Translations under genes and position numbers: made by a program
The notes under the pieces: generated by a model
What the model saw: only the letters and a program-made list of their open reading frames with translations
Told to the model about the DNA's origin: nothing
Databases searched by the model: none
Assembly: GCF_000821305.1 (NCBI RefSeq)
Contig: NZ_CCXK01000016.1
Location: 237,033-301,032, forward strand
Reading direction: 5' to 3'
DNA from: Clostridium culturomicium
GTDB taxonomy: Bacteria; Bacillota; Clostridia; Clostridiales; Clostridiaceae
Length of the DNA stretch: 64,000 bases
Shown: positions 1-8,749 of the stretch, in pieces
How positions within the stretch are numbered: the first letter of the stretch is position 1
How the letters are laid out: each line of letters begins with the position of its first letter

Positions 1-170
1 ACCCAAAACAATCCATGATTCATCATATTTTCAAATCCCAGCCCTATACTTGTTCCATGTACCTCTGCCGTATGCTGGATATAATCCATTATAGTAAATA
101 ATTTAACCTTTCCCCTAAAATCAACCTCATGAAATTTCACAACAAATCTCTCTCTATGAGTCATCTTCAT
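1..170 (-). CDS. acyl-ACP thioesterase-like protein, N-terminal part (runs off left edge)
   Basis: Reading leftwards from an ATG at 168-170 there is an open frame of 56 codons to the edge, with a GGGAGG-type ribosome site (complement of 180-185) about nine bases upstream. The peptide has the start of a hotdog-fold acyl-ACP thioesterase: a short beta strand, then EVDFRGKVKL, the TIMDYIQHTAEVHG helix and SIGLGFENM. This matches the N-terminal pattern of bacterial acyl-ACP thioesterases, which release fatty acids from acyl carrier protein. The catalytic residues lie beyond the window, so the family is likely but activity cannot be judged. A 4-hydroxybenzoyl-CoA-type hotdog thioesterase is the main alternative. 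Confidence 0.6.
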   Translation of the reverse strand, partial: MKMTHRERFVVKFHEVDFRGKVKLFTIMDYIQHTAEVHGTSIGLGFENMMNHGLFW

Positions 171-212
171 AATAATAAACCTCCCTTGTACAACCCTATG
201 CATTATTAATAA

Positions 213-250
213 ACTCAAGTATCTAAATAAAATATTAGCACTCTCACTTG
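213..250 (-). repeat. degenerate copy of the dispersed two-hairpin element (copy D)
   Basis: Read on the minus strand, this stretch repeats the AAGTGAGAGT...TTTAGATACTTG part of the element seen at 20668-20733: the CTAA/TTAG inner pairing and the outer CAAGT/ACTTG arms are kept, but the second hairpin is missing. It lies between the thioesterase-like start and the phosphodiesterase gene. Being shorter and looser than the other copies, it may be a remnant. Confidence 0.45.
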
Positions 251-310
251 TGGATTAAATAATAAAATTAGTATATCATAATTTGTATATTAACGTTAAG
301 GAGAAATAAT

Positions 311-1621
311 ATGAACAAACCTTTAGTAGATAATATGATTTTAATTTCCTTAGATGCTTTAAAAGCAGATGATATAGAAATTCTAAAAAAACTTCCTAAT
401 TTTTCTTTGTTAATGAATTACGGAGTTTTTGCAAAAAGAGTTAAAACAATTTATCCCTCATTAACCTATCCAGCCCATACTACAATAGTTACAGGTAACT
501 ATCCAAAAAACCACGGCATTATAAATAATAAACTTCTAAAACCATCTAACAACTTATGTCCATGGTTTTGGTATAGAAAATATATTAAAACCCCAACCTT
601 ATATGACGCTGCTAAAGAAAACAATCTTACTGTTGCTTCTATATTTTGGCCTGTAAGTGCAAATTCATCCATAAAATACAATATGCCTGAAGTTTTTTCT
701 TATAAAAAATATATACCTCAAGAAATGAGTTCCCTTTTAAGTGGAAGTATCACTTATCAGCTAAAACTCTTTAGGAAATATTCAAATATAAAAAAAGGGA
801 TTAAAGAACCTGAGTTAGATAATTTTGCTTTAGCTTGTGCTGTAGATACTATTAAAAGCTACAAACCAAATCTTTTAATGGTTCACCTTTTAGATCTTGA
901 CACCCAACGTCATGATTATGGAACAAACTCCCCTGAAGCTTATGAAGCACTTAAAAGGCATGATACTCGCATAGGAAAATTAATTACCACTTTAAAAGAA
1001 GTTAATCTTTTTGATAAAACAAATTTCATTGTATTAGGTGATCATGGATTTCAAGATTTCAATAAAATTATTTATGTAAATAATTTATTCAAAAAAGAAG
1101 GACTTCTTATTACTGATAAAAATAATAAAATACTTAGATGGAAGGCTTATTTAAAATCCTGTGATGGAAGTGCTTATATTTACATAAATGACCCTTCCGA
1201 TAAATTGCTGTTAGATAAAGTAAAAAACCTCCTGGATTCACTTGCTTCTAACTCTGAAAATGGAATTAAATCAATTTATAACAACAACCAATTAACTTCC
1301 TTAGGCTGTGACCCTCATGCTGCTTTCATGTTAGAAGCTGAAAAAGGATTTGCTTTCTCTGAAAAAATAAATACTAATTCAATAATATCATCCTCTAAAA
1401 ATGCTAAATCTTTAACTGGAACCCATGGATATTCTCCAGAAAATCCAAATTTAGATACCTTCTTTATGGCATCAGGTCCAGCTTTTAAGAAGGAGTATTT
1501 TATCGATAATATGAATCTTATTGATATTGCTCCAACATTAGCAAAAGCTTTAAATATTGATTTTTACCAATGTGATGGCAAGTCCATTGATGATTTTTTC
1601 ATAGAAAAAGTCCGTAACTAA
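311..1621 (+). CDS. alkaline-phosphatase-superfamily phosphodiesterase/nucleotide pyrophosphatase-like protein
   Basis: A 436-residue protein with the metal-binding layout of type I phosphodiesterase/nucleotide pyrophosphatases: ISLDALKADD near residue 13 (metal Asp), YPSLTYPAHTTIVTG with the likely nucleophile Thr57, DLDTQRHDYG near 197, GDHGF near 242 and THGYSPE near 371. No signal peptide or membrane segment is visible, so it is probably cytoplasmic, unlike the secreted eukaryotic relatives. The start has an AAGGAG site eight bases upstream. The gene stands alone and ends in a terminator that overlaps its stop codon. Substrate is unknown: phosphodiesters, nucleotide pyrophosphates or phosphonates are possible in this superfamily. 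Confidence 0.8.
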   Translation: MNKPLVDNMILISLDALKADDIEILKKLPNFSLLMNYGVFAKRVKTIYPSLTYPAHTTIVTGNYPKNHGIINNKLLKPSNNLCPWFWYRKYIKTPTLYDAAKENNLTVASIFWPVSANSSIKYNMPEVFSYKKYIPQEMSSLLSGSITYQLKLFRKYSNIKKGIKEPELDNFALACAVDTIKSYKPNLLMVHLLDLDTQRHDYGTNSPEAYEALKRHDTRIGKLITTLKEVNLFDKTNFIVLGDHGFQDFNKIIYVNNLFKKEGLLITDKNNKILRWKAYLKSCDGSAYIYINDPSDKLLLDKVKNLLDSLASNSENGIKSIYNNNQLTSLGCDPHAAFMLEAEKGFAFSEKINTNSIISSSKNAKSLTGTHGYSPENPNLDTFFMASGPAFKKEYFIDNMNLIDIAPTLAKALNIDFYQCDGKSIDDFFIEKVRN

Positions 1622-1636
1622 TCGTTACGGACTTTT
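1606..1636 (+). terminator. intrinsic terminator, probably bidirectional
   Basis: A perfect 13-bp stem (1606-1618 with 1624-1636, core GTCCGTAAC/GTTACGGAC) with a five-base loop contains the stop codon of the phosphodiesterase gene. Flanking A and T runs would serve both this gene and the convergent PAP2 gene. Confidence 0.85.
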
Positions 1637-1728
1637 CACATAAGGTAATCCCAAAAATATCCTATATCAACATGTACTTAAATCAAATATAAAATAAATT
1701 TAAATATGGTTTATCTTTAAACTCAGTA

Positions 1729-2244
1729 TTAGATTAACACCTTAACCAAAAATGCACTGGCTGAACCTACAACTACTCCGGCCCCTACATCTGTAGGATA
1801 ATGAACCCCTAAATAAATTCTTGAAAAACCAACCAAGGCAGCTAATACTAATGAAACAGTAGCTAATCCAGTAAACTTAAGTGCTATACTCATTCCTATT
1901 GAGAATGCAGCAGTTGTGTGCCCTGACGGAAAAGAATAATCATCTACTCCAATTTTGTTTACAATTATATCAGGAATATTAATATAAGGTCTTATTCTAT
2001 TCTTTATTCTTTTTATAAAGTGTGTAATACCACTAGAGATAATGATAGAAAGTGAGGATATAACTCCAAGATTTTTTATATCCCTATTCTTGGATATAAT
2101 CGTTAATACAACAAAAATTGCACAAAAGGATGCTGAGCCAAAAAAGGTTATTATCGGCATAATTTTATCTAAAACCTTACATCTCAACTTTGAATTAATA
2201 AAATGTAGTAGTGAAATATCTGTTTTTCTTATTATATCTATCAT
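1729..2244 (-). CDS. PAP2-family membrane phosphatase (undecaprenyl-diphosphatase/lipid phosphatase type)
   Basis: A 171-residue membrane protein with all three PAP2 signature blocks: KRIKNRIRP (KX6RP), PSGHTTA, and SRIYLGVHYPTD (SRX5HX3D). These hold the catalytic His pair and phosphate-binding Arg and Lys. About five hydrophobic segments fit the family. I start at the ATG at 2242-2244 because GGAGG sits 11 bases before it; an in-frame start 14 codons earlier lacks a ribosome site. The family includes BcrC-like undecaprenyl pyrophosphatases and phosphatidylglycerophosphatases, and the sequence alone does not choose between them. It stands alone. Confidence 0.85.
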   Translation of the reverse strand: MIDIIRKTDISLLHFINSKLRCKVLDKIMPIITFFGSASFCAIFVVLTIISKNRDIKNLGVISSLSIIISSGITHFIKRIKNRIRPYINIPDIIVNKIGVDDYSFPSGHTTAAFSIGMSIALKFTGLATVSLVLAALVGFSRIYLGVHYPTDVGAGVVVGSASAFLVKVLI

Positions 2245-2462
2245 TAAATTTAAAACCTCCAAAAGTAAATTATTTAAATTATACAAAAAAATTTTTTAAA
2301 TTAAAAGCAATTTTAAAAATATTTATGAAATTTCAATTGACCCTCTTCACTATAATTCCTCAATTCAAAATCCTTTATAAATAATTAATTAGAATTAATT
2401 ATTAGCTAATGGTAAAATAATTTTATAAATATTTTAAATCTTTTTACTTTTAAGGAGGTTCT

Positions 2463-5400
2463 ATGGAATTTTTACAGCTAAAAGATATAAAAAAAAGATT
2501 ACTTCAAAGCTTAACAAATGCACATTTTACAAAACATGATAATCTTTCCCCAGCTTTATTGGATAAACATATAAACTCTCCACAATTTCTCTATGCACTT
2601 CAAGAAATTCTATCTAGTGGAGAAATTAAAGCTTCAGAGGTTTTAACTCTGTGTACACCGCTCCTTACTGAGCTATGGAACCATGGCCCTGAAAATTGGC
2701 TGGAATACATTTATAGCTATGCTCTTTCCAAAAACTTCAAAGAAGCTATTAATATAAATCTAAACCCTGACTTCAATTTAAGCTGCGAAGTCTATTTGAA
2801 GATTTTCAAAATTCTTTGTGATATTGAAAAGACACTCTCTAATGATTTAAACTGGCAAAGCAAATATCCAATTATTCTATTAACCGAAGAGGATATTAAT
2901 GAATTAGAATATAAAGAAGAGTATGTTAAATTCCTTAGAGCCTTTAATAACGGCTATGTATATGAAATGATGAAACTTAATGGTGAATTATTCAAATTCA
3001 ATACCTTAGATCATATTTGTGGAGTTCACTATTTATCCATGTTCTTAGCAAGACAATTAAAAGCAAAAGGTATACCTATAGACTTAGGCAGAGTATCCGG
3101 TGCTGCTGCAGGTCATGATATTGGAAAGTACGGCTGCAAAGGTGAAGAATTAAAGAGGGTTCCTCACTATCATTATTATTATACAGATCATTGGTTTAAA
3201 AATCACGGAATTAACTACATAAGAAATATTGCCATAAATCACTCAACCTGGGATTTAGAGCTAGAAAATCTATCTTTAGAATCATTGATTTTAATTTATT
3301 GTGATTTCAGAGTAAAAAATTCCTCTCCTGATAATAAAATGACTGTTTTTTCCCTTGAAGACTCCTTTCAAGTAATTCTTGATAAGCTTGAAAATGTAGA
3401 TTCTAAAAAAGAAAATCGCTATAAGCGTGTTTACACAAAGCTCCTTGACTTTGAGATGTATCTTCACAGCATTAATGTGACAACTGATCCAGATAAATCA
3501 CCAAATTATTTAAGCACCCTTGAAGTGCCTTCATATTCATTAATTCATGGTAATGAACTAATTCGGACAATGAAAAATCTTACCATATCTCATAATATTA
3601 ATCTAATGTATATACTTCGTGATGAGTACTCATTAAATGCTATTCTAGAACAAGCTAGAAGTGAAATGAATTTTAAAAACTTGAGACAATACATTAATGT
3701 TTTAGATGAATACTGCACTTACTTTACTCAAAAACAAAAACTTCAAACCATTAACTTTTTATATGAAACGCTAACTCATAGCGATGAAGATATACGTCGT
3801 TACTCTGCTTATTTGATTGGAAGATTAATTGCTATTTTTGATGAGGTATACAGAAAGGAACTTCCCGCGAGTGCATCTTTAGAAATGCCATCAATAACAA
3901 GCTTTTCACTATTTGATGAATATTTAAACTTAATGCTTCATCCAAGTAGCAAACTAATCCCTGCTCACAAAACCTGGATAGGATACAATACAAAAACAAT
4001 GGTAAAATCACTATTTAATAATAGCAGATATGGGCTCCTTAATTCATATAGAAGTATTATCCTAAAACATTATCAAGGCGAAAACTTAACCTTTGATACT
4101 CAGCTTTATCTCCTTGATACTGCAAAATTCATTTCCTTTGAAAACTCAAACTTAGAGGTACTTCCAATCATTGAATTTATTTTAAGATTAACTTCAAAGA
4201 AAAGTCCGATACTGCGTCTTGCAGCCCTTGAAAGTTTAAAAGATATAATTCCTAGAATAGCTACTAACCTTGAAATAAAAAATATAATAATTAAATATGT
4301 TTCTCCTGTTAATTTAAAAAGCAAAAATCCTTCTGAAAATCTATTATATATGAATATATTTAAATTACTTGAAATGACGGAGCAAGAAACCCGCTTCAGT
4401 GAATACTGCTCATCAGATTATTCAAAGGTTCCTGAGCTATTCCTAAGCAACTTAAAATCTGCAACAAACTGGTTTGTAAAAAAACAGCAAATAGATATCC
4501 TTTTAGATTTTACTCTTACTAAAGCACCTTATACAGGACTTCACACCTGTATCCATCTCTGTAACATGCTTAAGGTAAGTGAATATGAATCAGTAAGAAA
4601 TAAATCTGGATCATCAATATTGAAGATAATGCCAATATTAAGTCCTTCAGAAAGAAATGAAGTTGCCATCGAATTATTAAGGGGATTAGAAATTGAGGGT
4701 CAGAGATTTACTGAGTATATCCCGCCTTTCCTTGGCTTAGTTATTTTATGGCTTGAGCCTGAAGAACTAGATGAAATCATTGAGGATTTAAAGTACAAGA
4801 TTAAAACAGCTAATGTAGATGTTAAAATCCTTATACTAAAAGCTATCGGAACCACCATAGCTAATTACGAGGTATATAAGGAAAGATATGATGAAACTGA
4901 TGAAATATATAATAACCGCTTAAAGAAACTTTTAGCGATTTTGCTAAATGGTATTGGACATTATACTAATAAGGTTAAACAAGCAGCAATAACAGCCTTA
5001 GGCAGAGATATCTTCGGTACTTCAAACTTATCTTTAGAAAATAAACTTCATATTTTTAAGTTATGTGCAAAAAAGCTAATTACTCTTATATCTAATAACG
5101 AAAATGACCGCCTTTTACTTTTAACTAATGCAGCTGCTTTAAATCATATATATAGGTTTATCTCCGACTATAACTTTTTTAAAGGACGTATCCTTATAAA
5201 GAAACCTGATAAAGTAGCCTTTTTTCCTGGTACCTTTGATCCATTTTCGTTAGGTCATAAAAACATTGCTAAATCAATCAGAGATTTGGGTTTTGAAGTT
5301 TACTTAGCTGTAGATGAGTTCTCTTGGTCTAAGAAAACACTACCTAACCTTATAAGAAAAGACTTAATCAATCTTTCTATTTGTGATGAATTTAATATTT

Positions 5401-7322
5401 ATATTTATCCTGAAAATCTTCAAATAAATATTGCTAATCCGATGGATTTAAAAACTCTTAAAGAATCTTTCATAGGTTCTGAAGTTCACTTTGTTGCAGG
5501 TAGTGATGTTCTTTTAAATGCTTCCTGTTATAAAAAAACTCCTGTAGAACACTCTATTCATGGGTTTAAGCATATAATATTTGAACGTGGAAACACAAAA
5601 AAGCTTCAAGAAGCTAAAACATGTATAACAGGAGAAGTTCTTACATTAAATTTACCTCAAAAGTACTCCACTATCAGCTCAAGTCAGATAAGAAGTTACA
5701 TTGATAAAAACAGGGATGTATCAATGCTTCTTGATCCTTTGGTATCACAGTATATTCATGAAAAAGGCTTTTATCAAAGAGAGCCTCTTGATAAGGTTTC
5801 CTTTAATTTAAATATACTTGATTTTGATTATTTAGATTATATAGATGAAGTTGTAATCGAAAATATTTTTAATCATACAAACAATAACGAAGCCCTTAAA
5901 ACTTGTTTGATTAGTCTTAAAGAAAAAGAATCTCCTAAAATAGTGTTAATAAAGAATTCATCAACCAAGGAAATTTTAGCTCTTTCCATGATACATTGGG
6001 TAAGATCAAATAATTTATACAGAGAAGTACAAAATGAAACAACGTCTAGAGAATTACGAAGCACATCAGTAGGAAGAATAATATTTATTGATGGAATTTA
6101 TATTGCTCATAAGGATAAAAGCAAATTAATGGAGCAAACCATTTTAACAGAAACATTAGCCCATGTTATTGCTAAGGACTATGAGTATGCTGTTTTCAAT
6201 CCAAACCATGAGTCTCTTTACAGCAGTCAACTTATAGAGATAATGTTATCTCAAGGTTTCAAAAACATTGGTGTAAATAACTATTCACTTCCAATGTTAG
6301 CTGTAAATATGACCAGCCCTTGCGTATTAAATTTAGATATGGAAAACATCTTAAAAGAACCTTTTAGAAGCAATTCCAAAATAAAAAATATTATTAATCA
6401 AAGACGAAAAACTCTAGAAAACAATTTGGCAAATCTTTATCCAAACGAGCTCTTACTCTGCGTCAACAGCGAAGTTTTACATGAAAAGATGATTGGAAAT
6501 ATCTGTCACGAAAATGAAGTTAGCACTGAAATTAAGGAACCTAAAGAGTATGGCCAAACCATGTGTGTACCATATGGTGACATCCTTGATAGATATGTAG
6601 TGCCAAATACTGTGACTAAATCTCTTCATACTGAAAAATACTATGCTGGAGATATGAAAACCTTCTTCATTGGAGAAGCTCCTTACTATATGCCATTAAT
6701 TAACCAGATGAAGATGATTAAATCCTTTAACAGACCTATTTTCTTAGTTGATAATATTCTTCATAAGGGCTATAGGATGAGAGCTCTGGATCCTCTTCTA
6801 ACTGAAGCAGGAATTAACGTAAATAAAATTCATTGTGGAATACTATCTGGTAGAGGTAAAGATTTAATGGATATTCAGAACAGGCAAGTTACAAGTGTAT
6901 ACTTTATTCCCAGATTAAAATTATGGTTTAACGAAAATGCACTTTACCCTTTTCTTGGAGGCGATGCAATTTGGAGAGGTGATTTCCCTAAGCGTAATCT
7001 CATTCCATCCATTAATTCAATTCTTCCATACTCTTATCCAGAATTCATTAAAGGAGTTTCTCATGATAAAATTTATAATCTTTCCAAATGCTGCTTAGAA
7101 AATTCCATTGAGATTTTAAAAGCCTTGGAAGGAGAATATCATAAACTTTATGGCCGTAGCCTGACTCTTGCGTCTCTGGGTGAAGTAATAACTGTTCCAA
7201 GAAGTCCTGATATAGGTAAAGGTATCGAATATGATTTATCTTCTACCCCATCAAATCTTGTAGAAAAAGACTTAGAATTACTTATCAGATTAGAAAATAT
7301 ACTTCAGGAAAGGAAACTATAA
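2463..7322 (+). CDS. giant multidomain protein: HD domain, HEAT-like middle, NadD-like nucleotidyltransferase, GNAT-like part, phosphoribosyltransferase-like C-terminus
   Basis: A 1619-residue protein with AAGGAGG before the ATG. Residues about 180-290 form an HD phosphohydrolase-type domain (H184, H218-D219 in GHDIGKYG, later HYHYYY, NHSTWD and YCDFR). Residues about 370-900 are helical and repeat-like (HEAT/ARM style). Residues 917-1095 are a nucleotidyltransferase of the NadD/cytidylyltransferase type, with GTFDPFSLGH at 923-932 and the closing ISSSQIR at 1071-1077. About 1100-1290 looks like an acetyltransferase (GNAT) fold, judged weakly. The C-terminus has a type-I phosphoribosyltransferase-like FLVDNILHKGYR at 1427-1438. 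NadD and HD (YqeK) fusions exist, which hints at NAD-type nucleotide chemistry, but this whole architecture is not one I can name. The next gene starts directly at its stop. Confidence 0.7.
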   Translation: MEFLQLKDIKKRLLQSLTNAHFTKHDNLSPALLDKHINSPQFLYALQEILSSGEIKASEVLTLCTPLLTELWNHGPENWLEYIYSYALSKNFKEAININLNPDFNLSCEVYLKIFKILCDIEKTLSNDLNWQSKYPIILLTEEDINELEYKEEYVKFLRAFNNGYVYEMMKLNGELFKFNTLDHICGVHYLSMFLARQLKAKGIPIDLGRVSGAAAGHDIGKYGCKGEELKRVPHYHYYYTDHWFKNHGINYIRNIAINHSTWDLELENLSLESLILIYCDFRVKNSSPDNKMTVFSLEDSFQVILDKLENVDSKKENRYKRVYTKLLDFEMYLHSINVTTDPDKSPNYLSTLEVPSYSLIHGNELIRTMKNLTISHNINLMYILRDEYSLNAILEQARSEMNFKNLRQYINVLDEYCTYFTQKQKLQTINFLYETLTHSDEDIRRYSAYLIGRLIAIFDEVYRKELPASASLEMPSITSFSLFDEYLNLMLHPSSKLIPAHKTWIGYNTKTMVKSLFNNSRYGLLNSYRSIILKHYQGENLTFDTQLYLLDTAKFISFENSNLEVLPIIEFILRLTSKKSPILRLAALESLKDIIPRIATNLEIKNIIIKYVSPVNLKSKNPSENLLYMNIFKLLEMTEQETRFSEYCSSDYSKVPELFLSNLKSATNWFVKKQQIDILLDFTLTKAPYTGLHTCIHLCNMLKVSEYESVRNKSGSSILKIMPILSPSERNEVAIELLRGLEIEGQRFTEYIPPFLGLVILWLEPEELDEIIEDLKYKIKTANVDVKILILKAIGTTIANYEVYKERYDETDEIYNNRLKKLLAILLNGIGHYTNKVKQAAITALGRDIFGTSNLSLENKLHIFKLCAKKLITLISNNENDRLLLLTNAAALNHIYRFISDYNFFKGRILIKKPDKVAFFPGTFDPFSLGHKNIAKSIRDLGFEVYLAVDEFSWSKKTLPNLIRKDLINLSICDEFNIYIYPENLQINIANPMDLKTLKESFIGSEVHFVAGSDVLLNASCYKKTPVEHSIHGFKHIIFERGNTKKLQEAKTCITGEVLTLNLPQKYSTISSSQIRSYIDKNRDVSMLLDPLVSQYIHEKGFYQREPLDKVSFNLNILDFDYLDYIDEVVIENIFNHTNNNEALKTCLISLKEKESPKIVLIKNSSTKEILALSMIHWVRSNNLYREVQNETTSRELRSTSVGRIIFIDGIYIAHKDKSKLMEQTILTETLAHVIAKDYEYAVFNPNHESLYSSQLIEIMLSQGFKNIGVNNYSLPMLAVNMTSPCVLNLDMENILKEPFRSNSKIKNIINQRRKTLENNLANLYPNELLLCVNSEVLHEKMIGNICHENEVSTEIKEPKEYGQTMCVPYGDILDRYVVPNTVTKSLHTEKYYAGDMKTFFIGEAPYYMPLINQMKMIKSFNRPIFLVDNILHKGYRMRALDPLLTEAGINVNKIHCGILSGRGKDLMDIQNRQVTSVYFIPRLKLWFNENALYPFLGGDAIWRGDFPKRNLIPSINSILPYSYPEFIKGVSHDKIYNLSKCCLENSIEILKALEGEYHKLYGRSLTLASLGEVITVPRSPDIGKGIEYDLSSTPSNLVEKDLELLIRLENILQERKL

Positions 7323-8588
7323 ATGTATTATTACCTTTTTAAAAACAATCTAATTTTAAGCAAAACACTAATAGATAAACCAAATTATCAAATAATAACC
7401 GAAGAACAGGCAAAAAATCACTCAGGTAAAATTTATATTTTAAATCCAATGAATCCTAAAATATCTCGCCGCTCCTTCATTATTTCAAATAAATCTATGT
7501 GTTTCTTGGAAAATGAAACTTTAATGCTTCTCTCATCTTTAAATAATAGCTCTGATAAAAATAGCTTGGTTCCTAGCTGGCTTGAAGAAAAATTTAAAGA
7601 AGGAGTTGTAATCTCAGTTAATCCAAATTATCCAAATTATGAAGATGTATTCACCTACTCTTCTCCAAAGAAGTGGAACATAAATGTAGTTGGACTCGGA
7701 GATGTTGGAGCAACATTATTAACAGGCTTGAAACTTTTAGGCACAAATTCCATAAACACTCTAGGAATTTTTGATTTAGATAAAAACAAGGTAACCCGTT
7801 TAAAATTTGAACTTTCACAGATACTATCTGCAAATGGTAACGAAAGCAATCTTAAAATTCAAGTCCTAGAGGAATCTGAATTATTCAATTGCGATATGTT
7901 TGTATTCTGTGTATCTGTGGGTGTTCCACCCATAGGAAAAGAAGAAAAGGATGTTCGACTTGTTCAATTCGAAGGTAATAGAAAAGTTCTTAAACATTAT
8001 GGAAAATTGGCTCGTAATGCTAATTTCAAAGGAGTTTTTGCAGTTGTTTCCGACCCTGTAGATTTATTATGTAAATCTTTATTTGAAGACAGCAACCGAG
8101 ATGAAAAAGGAAATATGGATTACAAGGGTTTGGCACCTGAACAAATAAGAGGTTATGGCTTAGGTGTAATGAATGCAAGAGCTGTTTACTATAGCTCATT
8201 AAATTGTGAAACTGCAAATTACATTACAGAAGGCAGAGCCTACGGTCCTCATGGAGAAGGTTTAATTATTGCAAACAGCATAGAAAATTTCAATGAAGAT
8301 TTAACTAATCTTTTAACCCAAAAGACTAAAAGTGCAAATTTAGAGGTTAGAAGTTCAGGCTTCAAACCCTACATCGCACCAGCCCTATCCTCGGGAACCT
8401 TAAGCCTTCTAGATACTATAGCAGGAAATTATCACTATTCCTCTAACTTCTTAGGCGGTACTTTTATGGGATGTAAAAACAGATATATTCATGGCTGCAC
8501 AGAGAATGAACTAGTACCTATTCCAAGCCTATTAATGAAAAAGCTTGAAGAGACCTATACTCTTTTAAGTGAGCATCCAAATCTATGA
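7323..8588 (+). CDS. lactate/malate-dehydrogenase-like NAD-dependent protein with an extra N-terminal domain
   Basis: A 421-residue protein whose ATG follows the preceding stop codon with no gap, with AGGAAAGG upstream inside that gene, so the two are translationally coupled. Residues 1-115 are an unrecognised extension. From about 120 a Rossmann fold begins (VVGLGDVGATLLTGL), followed by landmarks that parallel LDH/MDH: VSVGVPPIGKEEKDVR (mobile-loop region with Arg), VSDPVDLL (NPVD-like), GVMNARAVYY (substrate Arg) and YGPHGEG with H310 in the position of the catalytic histidine. The enzyme core therefore seems intact, but overall similarity to true LDH is low. The substrate is unknown and may be linked to the nucleotide chemistry of the fusion protein. 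Confidence 0.65.
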   Translation: MYYYLFKNNLILSKTLIDKPNYQIITEEQAKNHSGKIYILNPMNPKISRRSFIISNKSMCFLENETLMLLSSLNNSSDKNSLVPSWLEEKFKEGVVISVNPNYPNYEDVFTYSSPKKWNINVVGLGDVGATLLTGLKLLGTNSINTLGIFDLDKNKVTRLKFELSQILSANGNESNLKIQVLEESELFNCDMFVFCVSVGVPPIGKEEKDVRLVQFEGNRKVLKHYGKLARNANFKGVFAVVSDPVDLLCKSLFEDSNRDEKGNMDYKGLAPEQIRGYGLGVMNARAVYYSSLNCETANYITEGRAYGPHGEGLIIANSIENFNEDLTNLLTQKTKSANLEVRSSGFKPYIAPALSSGTLSLLDTIAGNYHYSSNFLGGTFMGCKNRYIHGCTENELVPIPSLLMKKLEETYTLLSEHPNL

Positions 8589-8634
8589 TTTGGTCTATGC
8601 GAACTTACTCCTTCGAATGTATATGAGAAGGAGT
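8567..8634 (+). repeat. dispersed two-hairpin element, copy A
   Basis: First hairpin: AAGT, GA, GCAT, CCAAAT, loop CTATG, ATTTGG, TCT, ATGC, GA, ACTT (8567-8606). Second hairpin: ACTCCTTC with GAAGGAGT (8607-8634). The same layout with compensating base changes is found on the other strand at 20668-20733. The first hairpin overlaps the last codons and the TGA stop (8586-8588) of the dehydrogenase-like gene. The second hairpin is followed only by a short T-run and may act as a weak terminator. Confidence 0.65.
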
Positions 8635-8644
8635 TTCATTAATC

Positions 8645-8720
8645 AACTCTCCAAATTTTAATTTGGCTACTCGAATTTACTCTGTAAAAGCACGCCTTCG
8701 AATGAAATGAGAAGAAGCTT
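8645..8720 (+). repeat. dispersed two-hairpin element, copy B (degenerate tandem copy)
   Basis: This is an imperfect tandem copy of the element just upstream. CCAAAT/ATTTGG (8651-8666) repeats hairpin one, and CTTC-GAATGAAATGA-GAAG (8696-8714) repeats the tip of hairpin two. The outer stems are lost, and about 13 bases are inserted between the hairpins. Together copies A and B fill the spacer between the dehydrogenase-like and flavoprotein-like genes. Confidence 0.5.
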
Positions 8721-8749
8721 CTAACTTAAATAAGCAAGGAGGGATTATC

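Noticed and set aside
2281..2356. TTGACC...TATAAT as promoter of the giant fusion gene
   Set aside because: The spacing between the two boxes is only eight bases, too short for sigma-A; the true promoter of this gene remains unassigned.
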